A stretch of 62,032 nucleotides of DNA from CALAEC01 sp050692915 (GCA_050692915.1 JBOGVU010000007.1:1-62032); one strand, 5' to 3'. Shown: positions 8,683 through 17,717, numbered from the stretch's first letter. Numbers and translations: made by a program. The notes: generated from the letters alone by a model not told the origin.

Positions 8683-9870
8683 ATGCTTGTGAAGCGCACC
8701 ACCACCATCGCCATCGCCACCGTGCTCGCGGTGAGCATCTCCGCGGCGCCCGGCTCCGCGCAGGAGTGGCGGCGCGACCCGACCGGCTGGGCCGACGGCC
8801 CGATCCGCCACACGCTGAACCTCCCCGTGGGCGGGGCCGGCGCGATCGGGGGGACGCTCCACGAGAGCTTTCTCTACGTGACGACCTTCACCTCGTTCGC
8901 GATCTACGACGTCTCGAACCCGGCGCTGCCGGTGCTCCAGAGCGTCACGCAGCTCGGCCCTACCCTCATCAACGAGGGGCCCGTGACCAACGGGGAGATC
9001 CTTCTGATCTCGAACGACGCCACCCAGAACCCCTTACGCCAGGAACTCCAGATCTGGGACGTGACGAACAAGCGCCTTCCGCTCCCGGTCTCCTCGATCA
9101 CGCTGCCGACGCCCGAGCACATCTGGGCCTGCGTCGACGACTGCGCGTACGCCTACGGCGCTGGCGGGGCGATCGTGGACCTCCGCGACCCGTCGGCCCC
9201 ACGGTTCGTGCGCGACTGGCGGGAGATCGCGCCGATCCGCGTGCGCCACGGGATGGGGACCGGGGCGCCGGGGATCGTGTTCACCGGCTCGCTGCCGCAG
9301 TACGTGTTCAACGCGTCGGCCCCTGAGGAGCCCGAGGTCCTCGCCACGATCGAGCCGCCGACCACGTTCTTCGAGGGGAACCTGGGCAGCGGGGAGTCTC
9401 TCGTCTCCTACGTCGACTGGCCCGACGGCGGGCGCGACCGCGTCGCGCTCACGACCCTTGAGACCCCCTTCAGCGGCGGCTGCAACGAGAACTCGGGCGG
9501 ATTCGTCACCTACGACACGCAGGCCTTCGAGAACCGCGGGACCTTCCAGATCGCCGACGTCTTCCGCATTACCGAGACCGGCACCCCCGATCAGGGTCTC
9601 CAGCCCGACAACGCGGTCGGGTGCTCGGCGCTCGGCGTCGACTCGCACCCGGGCTTCCGCCGGGGGGGAGCCGTCGCCGTCGGCTGGGCCGAGAACGGCG
9701 TCCGGCTCTTTGGCGTGGACAAGCGTGGCGGGATCAACGAGGCCGGGGGGTTCATCGCCGATGGCGCCGAGGCCTTCATGCCTATCTGGGCGTCCGAGGA
9801 AGTCCTCTACGTGGTGGACACCGCGCGCGGGCTCGACGTCTTCGAGGTCGACGTCGCTGGCCTGGGCTAG
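8683..9870 (+). CDS. Secreted LVIVD-like repeat (propeller) protein
   Basis: About 395 residues with a signal peptide (residues 1-25, IAIATVLAVSISAAPGSAQ). The mature part has repeated blades with YDVSNPALPVLQS, IWDVTNKRLPLPVSS and VDLRDPSAPRFVRD, resembling LVIVD/choice-of-anchor propellers of exported proteins. The start was chosen at ATG 8683, behind GAGGAGGGAG; a GTG two codons later is equally possible. It is transcribed alone; no neighbour suggests a pathway. Function unknown, probably extracellular binding. Confidence 0.65.
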   Translation: MLVKRTTTIAIATVLAVSISAAPGSAQEWRRDPTGWADGPIRHTLNLPVGGAGAIGGTLHESFLYVTTFTSFAIYDVSNPALPVLQSVTQLGPTLINEGPVTNGEILLISNDATQNPLRQELQIWDVTNKRLPLPVSSITLPTPEHIWACVDDCAYAYGAGGAIVDLRDPSAPRFVRDWREIAPIRVRHGMGTGAPGIVFTGSLPQYVFNASAPEEPEVLATIEPPTTFFEGNLGSGESLVSYVDWPDGGRDRVALTTLETPFSGGCNENSGGFVTYDTQAFENRGTFQIADVFRITETGTPDQGLQPDNAVGCSALGVDSHPGFRRGGAVAVGWAENGVRLFGVDKRGGINEAGGFIADGAEAFMPIWASEEVLYVVDTARGLDVFEVDVAGLG

Positions 9871-10172
9871 CGAGGATCGGCGCCCGACGACCCCTCGTCG
9901 CTCATCCCGTCTGCTGCGTGGACGGCCTCCGCCCAAGAATGCGCGACCGAGACTCGGAGTTGCCGCGACTAGGTCGCCGGCCAGGGCTCGAGTCGCCATC
10001 CTGGTGAGGAATGGCCATCTGTGCCACCCGGTCCTGCGATTCTCTCCGGGGCGGGCACCATCCATGCCGTCCGAGCTTGCCTTGCATGCCGCGGAAATGC
10101 CGCATCATGCGTAGGAACGTGTCCGAGGCAGTGGCAACGGTGATGCTCACGGGATGGCCCTGACCAGGATGT
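9871..10172. other. Gene-free spacer before the integrase
   Basis: No gene is visible. It contains the second copy of the ~40-bp repeat (9985-10023) and, at 10083-10102, CATGCCGCGGAAATGCCGC, a motif that recurs with one change near 13012. Confidence 0.5.
9985..10023 (+). repeat. Dispersed ~40-bp intergenic repeat, copy 2
   Basis: GGCTCGAGTCGCCATCCTGG, then GGAATGGCCATCTGT; see copy 1 at 8325-8364. Confidence 0.6.
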
Positions 10173-11483
10173 TCAGGAATTCCCGCAGGTCAGCGGGGTC
10201 TCATAATCCGTCGGTCGGAGGTTCGAGTCCTCCCCGCCCCACGCTCTTGACCTGCGGCTTTGCAAGAGTCTTCCGGTCTTCGGACCGTCCCACCGCCACG
10301 GGTGCCAACCGATTGCCAACGGCGGGGAGGGACTGAGCGCGATCTGGAGCGCCGCAGCGGCCTCGGCCGGTCCGTCCTGCCAGGCATGCTGATACACGGC
10401 GATGGTGAATGCCGGCGAGGCATGACCGAGGACGGCCGAGACGATCACGGGGTGGACCCCCTGCCGCCCGAGTTCGGTGGCAACGGCGTGCCGCACGTCG
10501 TGCAACCGGGTGGCCGGATGCAGCCCGGCCTGGCGGGCGAGCCGCTTGAACGCGCTGCTGAAGGAGTCCGGGTACAGGGGGGAACCATCTCCACGATCGC
10601 AGACCATCGCGAGCGGCTCGCCACGCTCGTCCACGGGGTCGAGCCATTCGGAACCAAGGGCCGTTCGTCGCTTCAACTGTTCGCGTCGGTGTCGCCTGAC
10701 GCGCTCGAGGGCGAAGGGAGGAAGCTGAACCTGTCGGCGGGCCCGCTTCGTCTTGAGCGGCGTGAACGCGATGGTGCTCGTGCGGTCAGCACCTCGGACC
10801 GGCTGGACGCCTCGGCGGATGAAGGCCGTGCCCGCATTGAGATCGAAGTCCATCCAGGCGATACCGAGGACCTCCGAACGGCGCGCCCCGGTGACCGCGG
10901 CCAGCAGGATCGGGACCTCCCAAACGGTTCCCCGCGAGGCCTGGAGCAAGGCTCCGAGCTGCGCAGATGTTGGCCAGTGCACCTCCGGACGCCGGCCCCT
11001 GGGGCGCTTAACGGCAGCGACCGGGTTCGAGGAGATCATCTCGTCCTCCACCGCCTGGCGGAGGGCCGACCCGAGCACGCTGCGGACCTGGGCGATCGTG
11101 GCCGGCGCCAGACCCCGCTGCTGCATCCGGGTGAGGACCGCCCGGACGTGGCCGGGCCTGAGCTTGGCGATCTCCAGCCCGCCGATCAGCGGCACGATCT
11201 CCCGGCGGATGTACCCCTCGTATCCGTCAAGGGTCCGCGAGCGGATCCCGCGAGCCCGTTGGTACTCCAGCCACCGGGTCAGGTAGGTTGCGAGGTCGAT
11301 CCGGGGCGGGGAAGGGTCGCTGCCGTTTTCGATGCACCGGATGAACTCGCACAAGGCCCCCTCCGCATCACGCTTCGTGACGAAGCCGCTCTTGCTCTTC
11401 TGCCGCCTCTTGCCGGTGACGGGGTGTGGCCCGATGTCCACGATGAACTCCCACGTGCGGCGTTTGCGGACGTGTCCCTTCAT
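10173..11483 (-). CDS. Tyrosine recombinase (phage-type integrase)
   Basis: The 436-residue protein has an N-terminal arm-binding AP2-like segment (residues 1-50), a SAM-like core-binding domain (~60-150, YLTRWLEYQRARGIRSRTL) and the catalytic domain. Catalytic residues are visible: R in TGARRSEVLG, HxxR in LHDVRHAVAT, the H of LGHASPAFT and Tyr in VYQHAW. It is full length. The last codons (GGEDSNLRPTDYETP) are encoded by the antisense of a tRNA-Met 3' half, the usual layout for integrases that target tRNA genes. It catalyses site-specific integration and excision of the mobile element extending to its right. Confidence 0.92.
   Translation of the reverse strand: MKGHVRKRRTWEFIVDIGPHPVTGKRRQKSKSGFVTKRDAEGALCEFIRCIENGSDPSPPRIDLATYLTRWLEYQRARGIRSRTLDGYEGYIRREIVPLIGGLEIAKLRPGHVRAVLTRMQQRGLAPATIAQVRSVLGSALRQAVEDEMISSNPVAAVKRPRGRRPEVHWPTSAQLGALLQASRGTVWEVPILLAAVTGARRSEVLGIAWMDFDLNAGTAFIRRGVQPVRGADRTSTIAFTPLKTKRARRQVQLPPFALERVRRHRREQLKRRTALGSEWLDPVDERGEPLAMVCDRGDGSPLYPDSFSSAFKRLARQAGLHPATRLHDVRHAVATELGRQGVHPVIVSAVLGHASPAFTIAVYQHAWQDGPAEAAAALQIALSPSPPLAIGWHPWRWDGPKTGRLLQSRRSRAWGGEDSNLRPTDYETPLTCGNS
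10200..10241 (+). other. tRNA-Met 3' half (att site of integrated element)
   Basis: It contains a CAT anticodon in loop CTCATAA (10200-10206), the 3' anticodon strand TCCGT, a T arm GGAGG-TTCGAGT-CCTCC (10217-10233), acceptor strand CCGCCCC and discriminator A. The 5' half is missing: upstream bases cannot pair with TCCGT. It is therefore not a functional tRNA but the duplicated attachment core. Confidence 0.75.
10303..10322 (+). repeat. Candidate integrase arm-type sites, pair 1
   Basis: TGCCAACCG at 10303 and TTGCCAACGG at 10313-10322; the TGCCAAC cores are 11 bp apart. The pair recurs at 11589-11609, on the other side of the integrase gene. Confidence 0.55.
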
Positions 11484-11588
11484 GTGCGCCTCCTTTGCTC
11501 ATCGGAATCGTGAGGGACGGAAGGCCACGTTGGGACGCGGCGGATTCCGCATCCGCAGTTCGGCCCCAGAGCAGGGAGGACGGGCCCC

Positions 11589-11609
11589 TTGCCAACGGTT
11601 TGCCAACGG
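11589..11609 (+). repeat. Candidate integrase arm-type sites, pair 2
   Basis: TTGCCAACGG twice in tandem (11589-11598 and 11600-11609), the same 11-bp phase as at 10303-10322, about 110 bp upstream of the integrase start. Confidence 0.55.
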
Positions 11610-11694
11610 CTTTGACATCTCTGTTTCGGAAGCGAGTTTGCTGGGCGCTGGCAAGCCAGCCTCGCAATCTCGTTGAACCGATAATCTGGAGTTG

Positions 11695-11850
11695 ATGGGC
11701 GTTGCCGAGCTTCTCGTTACCAGCGGCGGCGTCGTTCTGATCGGGCTGCTGGCCTGGTACTTCTTCGCGCCGAGGCGCGCCGTCTCCGCCGTACAGCGGG
11801 GTCCGCCCAGGAGGTTGAGGTCACCGTCAGGGGTGGCTATGCGCCCCTAG
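11695..11850 (+). pseudogene. N-terminal fragment of a membrane-anchored cupredoxin/metal-ATPase-like protein
   Basis: From ATG 11695 the first 27 residues form a single membrane helix (TSGGVVLIGLLAWYFFAP). After a one-base frameshift the downstream sequence reads QEVEVTVRGGYAP, typical of the start of cupredoxin or copper-ATPase accessory domains. The frame then stops at 11850, where a remnant of a different gene begins on the other strand. Confidence 0.45.
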
Positions 11851-12000
11851 GCCGCCCTGACCGTGTTCACGCTCACGCCCAGCCGGCGGGACAGGGCCTT
11901 CACGGATGGGAGGGGGACCCCGGGTCGAGCTCTCCGTCGGCGATCATCAGCGCCAACCGGTGGCGAAGCTGCCCGGCCAGGGTAACGTCCGCCCCAGGGA
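11847..12000 (-). pseudogene. GntR-type winged-helix regulator remnant
   Basis: Two frames together spell the N-terminal wHTH of a GntR regulator: LAGQLRHRLALMIADGELDPGSP, then after a one-base slip in a C run LPSVKALSRRLGVSVNTVRAA (each under 24 residues, families as in YtrA). A stop follows at the position where helix 3 normally continues into the wing, so only ~45 residues remain and the effector domain is absent. Confidence 0.5.
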
Positions 12001-12144
12001 GCAAACGAAGCCTTGACAGAGGGTCTTCCACGGGTGTAGAGAGCATCGTTGTTGGGACACAGTATGTGGGAAGGAGGCGGCAGGGGCGGTGAGGAGGATC
12101 CTATTGTCGCAGTCGCGCCAGAGGACCGAAGGAAGGGGTCTGTC

Positions 12145-12621
12145 ATGAGACGTTTGCTGATCGGGTTGTCGGTCGCCGGCCTGTTCGTCGGCCTCCTGGT
12201 CGGGCCCGCCCGCGCGGCCTCCCATGGGCGCACTGTGGTAGCGCGCATCAACGGCGGGGGCACGGCCGAGATGCAGGCACCGGGCCTGGCCCAAGGGATC
12301 ACCCACTGGGGCGTGGGGGCGACGCTCTATTCCGACGGCACGGCCTCGGGACACTTCGACTGCGTGGACCAGCAGGGCGGCAACTTTCCGGGCAACATCT
12401 TCGGCGAGGTTACGAGCTGGTCAATGGAGGGCACCACCGTCGTGCTGAACGTCGTGGGTAAGTTCGTCGGCCACGGTGGCCATCCTGAGGACGTGTCGTT
12501 CACGGTGAAGATTCAGCAGTTCGGCGGGCCAGGGGTGGGTCGCTGGACGTTGGAAGTCGGCCCGTTTCCCTTCTGTGTCGAGGTCCTGACCAGCGGGCAG
12601 GTTGCCATCCGCTGGGAGTGA
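12145..12621 (+). CDS. Small secreted protein, unknown function
   Basis: The 158-residue protein has a clear signal peptide (residues 1-25: LLIGLSVAGLFVGLLVGPARA, cleavage after ARA). The mature part is beta-rich with GGGTAEMQ, HFDCVDQQGGNF and VSFTVKIQQFGGPG segments and two cysteines that could form a disulphide. The start is ATG 12145 behind GGAAGGGG. I do not recognise the family; similar small exported beta-sandwich proteins are common in actinobacteria. It stands alone between fragments. Confidence 0.55.
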   Translation: MRRLLIGLSVAGLFVGLLVGPARAASHGRTVVARINGGGTAEMQAPGLAQGITHWGVGATLYSDGTASGHFDCVDQQGGNFPGNIFGEVTSWSMEGTTVVLNVVGKFVGHGGHPEDVSFTVKIQQFGGPGVGRWTLEVGPFPFCVEVLTSGQVAIRWE

Positions 12622-13556
12622 AGTCTGGGCGGGTGCCGCAGCAACACCGAACGGGCTAGGTCCCGCGTCGGCGCCCGAATCGCCACGGCGCAATCTCATC
12701 GATCGTGGCGCTGCAGTAAGTCATCCCAGGATGGGCCTACTGGGCCACCCGCTTCGGCGGGCGGCTTCACGTGTGTCGGCCCTCGACGTCACCCTGGCGG
12801 CGACCAAGGCTCTCGTTCGAGGCCGGCTATCCGAAGTCGCAGCAGGTCGCGTGCGACGCCGTGCGCCGGTCGACGGGATCGTAGGGAGAGCAGTTCGGTG
12901 AGGCTCGAGGATGACGGCCCGGTTCGCGCACCGATCAGTCAGGACCACGAGCGAATGCGCACGTCAGCGCCCATTTCGGAGTGGGGGAGCCGGTGTCGGG
13001 GTAGGGTCCCATGCCGCAGAAATGCCGCGATCCGCTTGGAAGCTGAACCGCCATCCTGGGCCGGCGGACTGATGATCCGCACGTCGCTTGGCGCGAGCAG
13101 CACAGATTGAGGGATCTTGAAGCTAGGGGAAGCGGCAAGCCTACGGATTCCGGATCGACCGTTCGAATCTCGAACAGGGCTGATGGGGCCGCCGCCGACG
13201 TGCCAACGATTGGGAGCAACTGGAGGCCGGGCAAGATGTGCCCAAAATGAGTGGAACCAGGCAGCAGCTGCGTCTAGCGCTTGCGGTGATGGTTCCTCTG
13301 GTGACGCGCCGTCGGACGATGCCCGATCCCGCGGTCAGGAGGATGGCCCCGAGTGGCCAGACTGGAGAAAGCAAGTAGCTCAGCAAGGGTCAGGAACCCA
13401 AAGGTCACCTTGGCGTCCGCCCAGTGTCGGTACAGAGGGACGTCGGGGTTTCACACACAAGGTAGTCAGCAAGCGGTCGCGGCTGGCTGGAGCTTCGGGG
13501 CCGCTTGGTGGCCAGTCCCGGCGACCATGACCTGCGCCGTCCCCCTCTCGGGCCCG
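12622..13556. other. Gene-free or degenerate region (~935 bp)
   Basis: No frame shows a recognisable domain or a convincing ribosome site. Codon-phase GC pattern is lost and the region is bounded by gene fragments on the left, so it probably consists of decayed DNA. A copy of CATGCCGCAGAAATGCCGC occurs near 13012, matching 10083-10102. Confidence 0.5.
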
Positions 13557-15071
13557 TCAAACGACTTCGAACGTGCCACTCATTGTCGGGTGGACGTCGC
13601 ATCGGAAGTAGTACGTCCCGGCATCCAGCGGCCCCACCTCGTACGTGATCGTGTCCGGCCCAGTAATGATCTCGCCCACGAATAGCGGCTCGGTCGCCGA
13701 CTCATCCGTGTAGATGGCGACGTTGTGGGGGATGCCCGGGTCTTGGTTGTCGAACTCGATGGTGAACGCCTTCCCCGCGGGCGCGGTCAGGGTGTCGGTG
13801 CTGAACACGGAGCCATCGGCGCTCACCGCAAGCTCCGCGGATGGCGCCCCGCCACCGCCCGAGCCGCCCGGCTCCGTGGTCGGCTGCGGCTCGGGGGACT
13901 TGGGCGGCGTGTACCGCTTCGCCGGCGTCACACCGGCGTTGAAGGGGTCGCCGAGGGTCGGGTAGGTGCCCGGCGCCGCCGAGGCGTTCTTCGTGACCTG
14001 GATCAACCCCACGGCCCCGAGGCCGGTGTACGCGAACGAGTGGGTCACGAACGGGTACAGCCCCTCTTCCTCGATCTGCAGCTCGAACATAGCCCCGGAC
14101 CCCGGCGGGATGTTGAAGGTCTGCAGGCCGTAGTCGGTGTTCGCCGGGTTCCCGGTGTCGTGGGTCTCCTCCAACATCCCTCCGATCACATGGAACGCGT
14201 TGGTGAGCGTGGGACCGGCGTTCATCACCCAGATCCGGAACCGCTCGTCCGGCTGGACCTGGAGCGGGCTGGCCAGGTACCGGTCCGCCATGCCGTCGAA
14301 CACCACGTAGGAGGGCTCGGGGGCGGCCATCGCGTCGAGGTCGCCCTCATACAGGCCCTGGATCGGCTGGTCGCCATGGTAGAACTCACTGGAGACCAGC
14401 ACGAACTCCCTCTCGGCCGGAAGGTCCTCCGGCTCCACGATGATGGCCCCGTACATCCCGTTCGAGATGTGCTGGAGCACGGGCGGGACGCCGCAGTGGT
14501 ACATGAAGACACCGGGGTAGCGGGCCACCCAGTCGAACGTCTTGGTCTCGCCCGGGTTGACGGGCTGGTAGTTGCCGGTCAGCGTGTCGCTCCCCGCCTT
14601 CGGGGGGTTCGCCCACGGGGTCATGGCGGCGTGGAAGTCGATCGAGTGCTGCATCCCGATCGTGCTGTCGTTGTGCAGCGTGAAGTGAATCGTGTCCCCG
14701 ACCTTGACCCGGATCACCGGGCCGGGCGCCGTCCCGTTGAACGTCCACACGTGGTAGTTCACGCCGTCTGCGATCTCCTGCACCGTCTCGGTGGCATGCA
14801 GCTCCACATCGACCACCGTCCCGGTGCCGGGGCCCGAGAGCTTGTAGGGGGGCGGTGCCGCGGTGGAGGCGCTGCGCGTGGCCGGGTTCGCCCAAAGGCC
14901 CGCGACCGCGATCAGGGCCAGGCCCAGGAAGACGACGAGCCCGCGGTAGAACGTGTCCTCGCGGCGGCGGCGTTCGCCCCCGGGCCCCTTGCCGATGCCG
15001 TCGCTGCGTGGCTCGGGAACCCTCGCGCCCCGCGCTGGGGCCTGGGGCTTCCGGGTAACCTTGCTGGCCAT
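13557..15071 (-). CDS. nirK: Membrane-anchored NirK-type copper nitrite reductase with fused cupredoxin
   Basis: The 504-residue protein has a cytoplasmic basic N-tail (1-38), one membrane helix (residues ~44-60, FLGLALIAVAGLW) and two multicopper-oxidase domains (~85-370). Copper ligands are visible: the HSIDFHAA pair, then MYHCGVPPVLQHISNGM (His, Cys, His, Met of the type 1 site), and FHVIGG of domain 2. A third C-terminal cupredoxin (~400-504) carries its own type 1 set (PHNVAIY, FRCDVHPTMSG). NirK reduces nitrite to NO outside the membrane; the extra cupredoxin would feed electrons. Start at ATG 15071 with GGAGGG 6 nt ahead. A tandem regulon box pair lies ~105 bp upstream. Confidence 0.8.
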   Translation of the reverse strand: MASKVTRKPQAPARGARVPEPRSDGIGKGPGGERRRREDTFYRGLVVFLGLALIAVAGLWANPATRSASTAAPPPYKLSGPGTGTVVDVELHATETVQEIADGVNYHVWTFNGTAPGPVIRVKVGDTIHFTLHNDSTIGMQHSIDFHAAMTPWANPPKAGSDTLTGNYQPVNPGETKTFDWVARYPGVFMYHCGVPPVLQHISNGMYGAIIVEPEDLPAEREFVLVSSEFYHGDQPIQGLYEGDLDAMAAPEPSYVVFDGMADRYLASPLQVQPDERFRIWVMNAGPTLTNAFHVIGGMLEETHDTGNPANTDYGLQTFNIPPGSGAMFELQIEEEGLYPFVTHSFAYTGLGAVGLIQVTKNASAAPGTYPTLGDPFNAGVTPAKRYTPPKSPEPQPTTEPGGSGGGGAPSAELAVSADGSVFSTDTLTAPAGKAFTIEFDNQDPGIPHNVAIYTDESATEPLFVGEIITGPDTITYEVGPLDAGTYYFRCDVHPTMSGTFEVV

Positions 15072-15148
15072 GTCGATCCCTCCGTGCTCGCTGTTTTCCC
15101 CCTGACACTCCTCCGTTCCCTTGCTGTGAAGCCAAGGGAAGCTGCTCC

Positions 15149-15214
15149 AGGATGGAGCCAGGAGCGGGTCGCTCTCAGGGCCGAACGGCCCCCCCTTGGA
15201 GGGACCCCTGGCCT
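15149..15214 (-). promoter_or_regulatory. Tandem regulon boxes and -10 for nirK
   Basis: Proximal box GGGCCGAACGGCCC (15178-15191, perfect), distal box GGGACCCCTGGCCT (15201-15214), starts 23 bp apart. On the minus strand, 23 nt after the proximal box, lies -10 CATCCT (15149-15154). Confidence 0.8.
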
Positions 15215-15346
15215 CGGTGTGCTTCCCGGCTGAACCCGGACACTGGCCCCACGGTTGTCGAAGAAGGCCCCCGCTCGGGGAGAGCGAGGTGTTCGTCGAT
15301 GACTTCGCGCTGGTCGAGGACCCTTGGGAGAGAGTGGAGCCACCGG

Positions 15347-16083
15347 CTACCGGTAGAGACGGCGGAACACCACGGCGGCCAGCGCCGCGCCCACGGGGAA
15401 AGCCACAGCCCAGATCCCGGATCCGACCATGAAGACTGGGTCTCCAGGAAGTCCAGCCCCAGCAGGACCATGACCAGGCCCCACACTCCGCTGACGGCCA
15501 CAGCCCAGAACGCCCACCGGACGAACCGCTCGATCCCCGGCCCGGCGAAGACCAGGGCCAGGAGGGGGGCGGCCAGGGATTGCCACAGGTAGCCGAGCGC
15601 CTCGAGGGGATGGAAGAGCGACCGGGGTTGTCCTTTACCCACAGGGCCAGGCCGTCCGTGGTCCCGGCCTCCAGGTTCAGCCGGACCGTGGTGATCTGGA
15701 TGATGTCGTTGGCCCCCACAGTAGCCGCGTACGCGGCCGTCAGGATCAGGGCGATCCGGGTGAAGATCCTCTTCTCCTCGGGGGCGATGGTGTGGATGGC
15801 CACCGCCAGGCCGATCCATCCCGGGATGAGCAGGAGGGAGAACGTCTCCCCGACAGACCACGCCACGGGGTGCCTGAAGGAGGCCGCGAAGGCGGCGACG
15901 TCGCCGGTCCACTTGGCCCCAGGGAACGCAATCGGGGCGATGATGATCCCGAGGGTGAAGCTGGCGGCTGCAGCGGCCGCCCAGATCCCGGGACCAAAAC
16001 CCTAGCTGGGTCGCCAGTCTGGGCTCTGGCTCCGTCGCAGCCGTGAAACCCTTCTGGGCCCGGTCCAACGATGTCTGTCCCAT
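15347..16083 (-). pseudogene. Multi-spanning membrane protein broken by frameshifts
   Basis: Joining three or four frames gives a coherent ~240-residue membrane protein: a start at ATG 16083 (MGQTSLDRAQKGF), helices with AAAAAASFTLGIIIAPIAF, FSLLLIPGWIGLAVAIHTIA, IALILTAAYAATVGAND, ALGYLWQSLAAPLLALVFAG, WAFWAVAVSGVWGLVMVLLG and a last helix IWAVAFPVGAALAAVVF before stop 15347. Breaks fall near 15985, 15630 and 15440. I do not recognise the family. It retains a regulon promoter, so decay is recent or the breaks are assembly errors. Confidence 0.6.
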
Positions 16084-16112
16084 AGCCGACTTCCTGCGGT
16101 CGGCTGGGGGTC

Positions 16113-16178
16113 AGAGTGGTGGGGAGACCGTCGTCGGGGGAGGGCCGAACGTCCCCGCTTTGGGGGGACCCTCCGGCT
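16113..16178 (-). promoter_or_regulatory. Tandem regulon boxes and -10 for the membrane gene
   Basis: Proximal box GGGCCGAACGTCCC (16142-16155, perfect), distal box GGGACCCTCCGGCT (16165-16178, left half good), pitch 23 bp. -10 CACTCT at 16113-16118 after 23 nt. Confidence 0.75.
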
Positions 16179-16257
16179 TCCTGGCCCCGAGCTACGAATG
16201 GAGTTGGGCTCTTCCCTCCTGATCTTATGATCACATGCTCAAGCTCGTATCGGTTCG

Positions 16258-16641
16258 GTGGTGCGGCTGCTGATCAGCGCATGCCAATTCCGCTCAATGC
16301 CTGCCAACAGCACGTCCAAGTCTGCTCGCCGTTCCCTGGGCGATCCGGCACATCCCGACCTTCTCGACACGGGGCTGGCCGAGCTGGACCTCTTCGTCAT
16401 CCCGGGCTGGCTGGCCGGGCTCGCTGCGGGCGCGGTGGTCCTCGGGTGGCTCTACGAGCGGGCCGAATCAAGCCTCCTCCTGGTCGCCCTGTTCCATGGG
16501 TTCCTCAACATGTCCAGCGCCACGGTGGCGACGGAAGGGATCCCGGCGGCCGTCGTGTCGATGCTCGTGATCCTCTGGGCAATCGCGCTCCTTCGTCGCG
16601 AGGCCAGCCATCCACGATCGACGGATGCACCGAGCGGGTGA
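16258..16641 (+). pseudogene. CPBP/CAAX-type intramembrane protease, C-terminal fragment
   Basis: Residues from about 40 onward resemble the last helices of CPBP proteases: AGAVVLGWLYERAESSLLLV then ALFHGFLNMSSA (the conserved FHG/N motif of the last catalytic helix), and a terminal helix VSMLVILWAIALL. The N-terminal EExxxR catalytic motif and the first helices are missing, so this is a 5'-truncated gene; the first 40 residues look unrelated. Confidence 0.55.
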
Positions 16642-16657
16642 CCCGGGGAGCCTCCTG

Positions 16658-16970
16658 ATGCCAGCCGAGCTGAAGATCGACCGCGCCGTGCACTTGGTCG
16701 ACGAGATCACCCGGACGTACCGGTACTTGCGGCGCAACCCGGATGGCGGAGCTCGACCCCGAGGAGAACGAGCGCAGGAAGCGCCACCTCGACCGTTACA
16801 TGCGGCTCTTCCCCGACGGTGTCAGGCAGGCCGTCCCCGAGAGGCGGCCCCGGAAGCTTCCCGGGGAGGCTCCGCCAGACGACGGCGTCACCCGAGGGCT
16901 ATTCCACCGAGGAGCCTTCCCACCAGGTACGTCACCAGCGCGGCGGATCCGCCGAGCAGGATCATCCTGA
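16658..16970 (+). pseudogene. Frameshifted paralogue of the small basic protein at 23197
   Basis: MPAELKIDRAVHLVDEITRTY matches the first 21 residues of the intact protein MELKVDRAVYLVEEATKTY in pattern, then the frame slips by a small deletion at the conserved RRNP (near 16740). In the next frame LDPEENERRKRHLD and LFPDGVRQ continue the homology. The 3' part differs from the paralogue. It overlaps the 3' end of the convergent VIT1 gene. Confidence 0.65.
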
Positions 16971-17697
16971 GGCCCGAGAAGACCGCACCTCGGTCCGTGA
17001 ACCGACTCATCACAGCCCCCACGCCTCCCAGCGCCGCGAGTGCGAGCGCGCCGGCCGCGATGGCCGCCACCGGCCCGCCGGTCAGAAAGTACGGGGTGAT
17101 CGGGAGCAGCGCCCCACCCGCGAAGGTAGTGAACGATGACCCCGCCGCGGCGATGGGCGAGCCGAGCGCGTCCGGGTCCAGTCCCAGCTCCTCTTTGGCG
17201 TGAATCTCGAGCGCGGTGGTCGGCTCGGTCATCAGGCTCTCCGCCGCCGCCCTGGCCACGGGGGACGGCATGCCCTTCCGCTCCAGGAGGATGGCCAGTT
17301 CCTCCGTCTCTCCTTCCGGGTCGGTTCCGATCTCGTGGGCCTCGATGTGGAGGAGCCGCTCGAAGAGCTCTCGCTGCACGCGCATGGAGGCGTACTCGCC
17401 GGCGGCCATGGAGAAGGCGCCGGCCAGCAGGCCGGCGATGCCGGCCAGGAGGATCACCTCCCGATCCACGCCGGCTCCGGCCACCCCCATGATCAGGGCG
17501 AGGTTGGAGACCAGCCCGTCGTTCACTCCGAAGATCGCCGCGCGAAGCGCACCGCTGCGACTCCCCACGATCGAGGCAGCCTCGCCGGCAGGTACCGGTC
17601 CGGGGTGCGGATGGAGCACTGGCCTCGGTCTCATGGGCTCTCTCATCCGACGCGTGCTTACCCTCGAGGCTTCTCCTTCGGCGGCACGCCTCCACAT
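16888..17697 (-). CDS. VIT1/CCC1-family Fe2+/Mn2+ transporter
   Basis: The 269-residue membrane protein has VIT1 hallmarks: RAAIFGVNDGLVSNLALIMG in helix 1, AGAFSMAAGEYASMRVQ in helix 2, a cytosolic metal-binding helical bundle with EAHEIG and LEIHAKEELGL, then three C-terminal helices (GGALLPITPYF, AIAAGALALAALGG, GGSAALVTYLVG). The family exchanges Fe2+ or Mn2+ for protons, removing metal from the cytoplasm. Start at ATG 17697 behind AAGGAGG. It shares a bidirectional box pair with the opposite operon. Confidence 0.85.
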   Translation of the reverse strand: MWRRAAEGEASRVSTRRMREPMRPRPVLHPHPGPVPAGEAASIVGSRSGALRAAIFGVNDGLVSNLALIMGVAGAGVDREVILLAGIAGLLAGAFSMAAGEYASMRVQRELFERLLHIEAHEIGTDPEGETEELAILLERKGMPSPVARAAAESLMTEPTTALEIHAKEELGLDPDALGSPIAAAGSSFTTFAGGALLPITPYFLTGGPVAAIAAGALALAALGGVGAVMSRFTDRGAVFSGLRMILLGGSAALVTYLVGRLLGGIALG

Positions 17698-17717
17698 CGT
17701 GCGCCTCCTTGGGACCC

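Noticed and set aside
10150..10245. A complete tRNA-Met gene
   Set aside because: Bases 5' of 10200 cannot form the acceptor, D or anticodon stems; only the 3' half is present.
12622..13556. Several open frames of 70-140 codons
   Set aside because: They overlap in conflicting frames, lack ribosome sites and show no recognisable motif.
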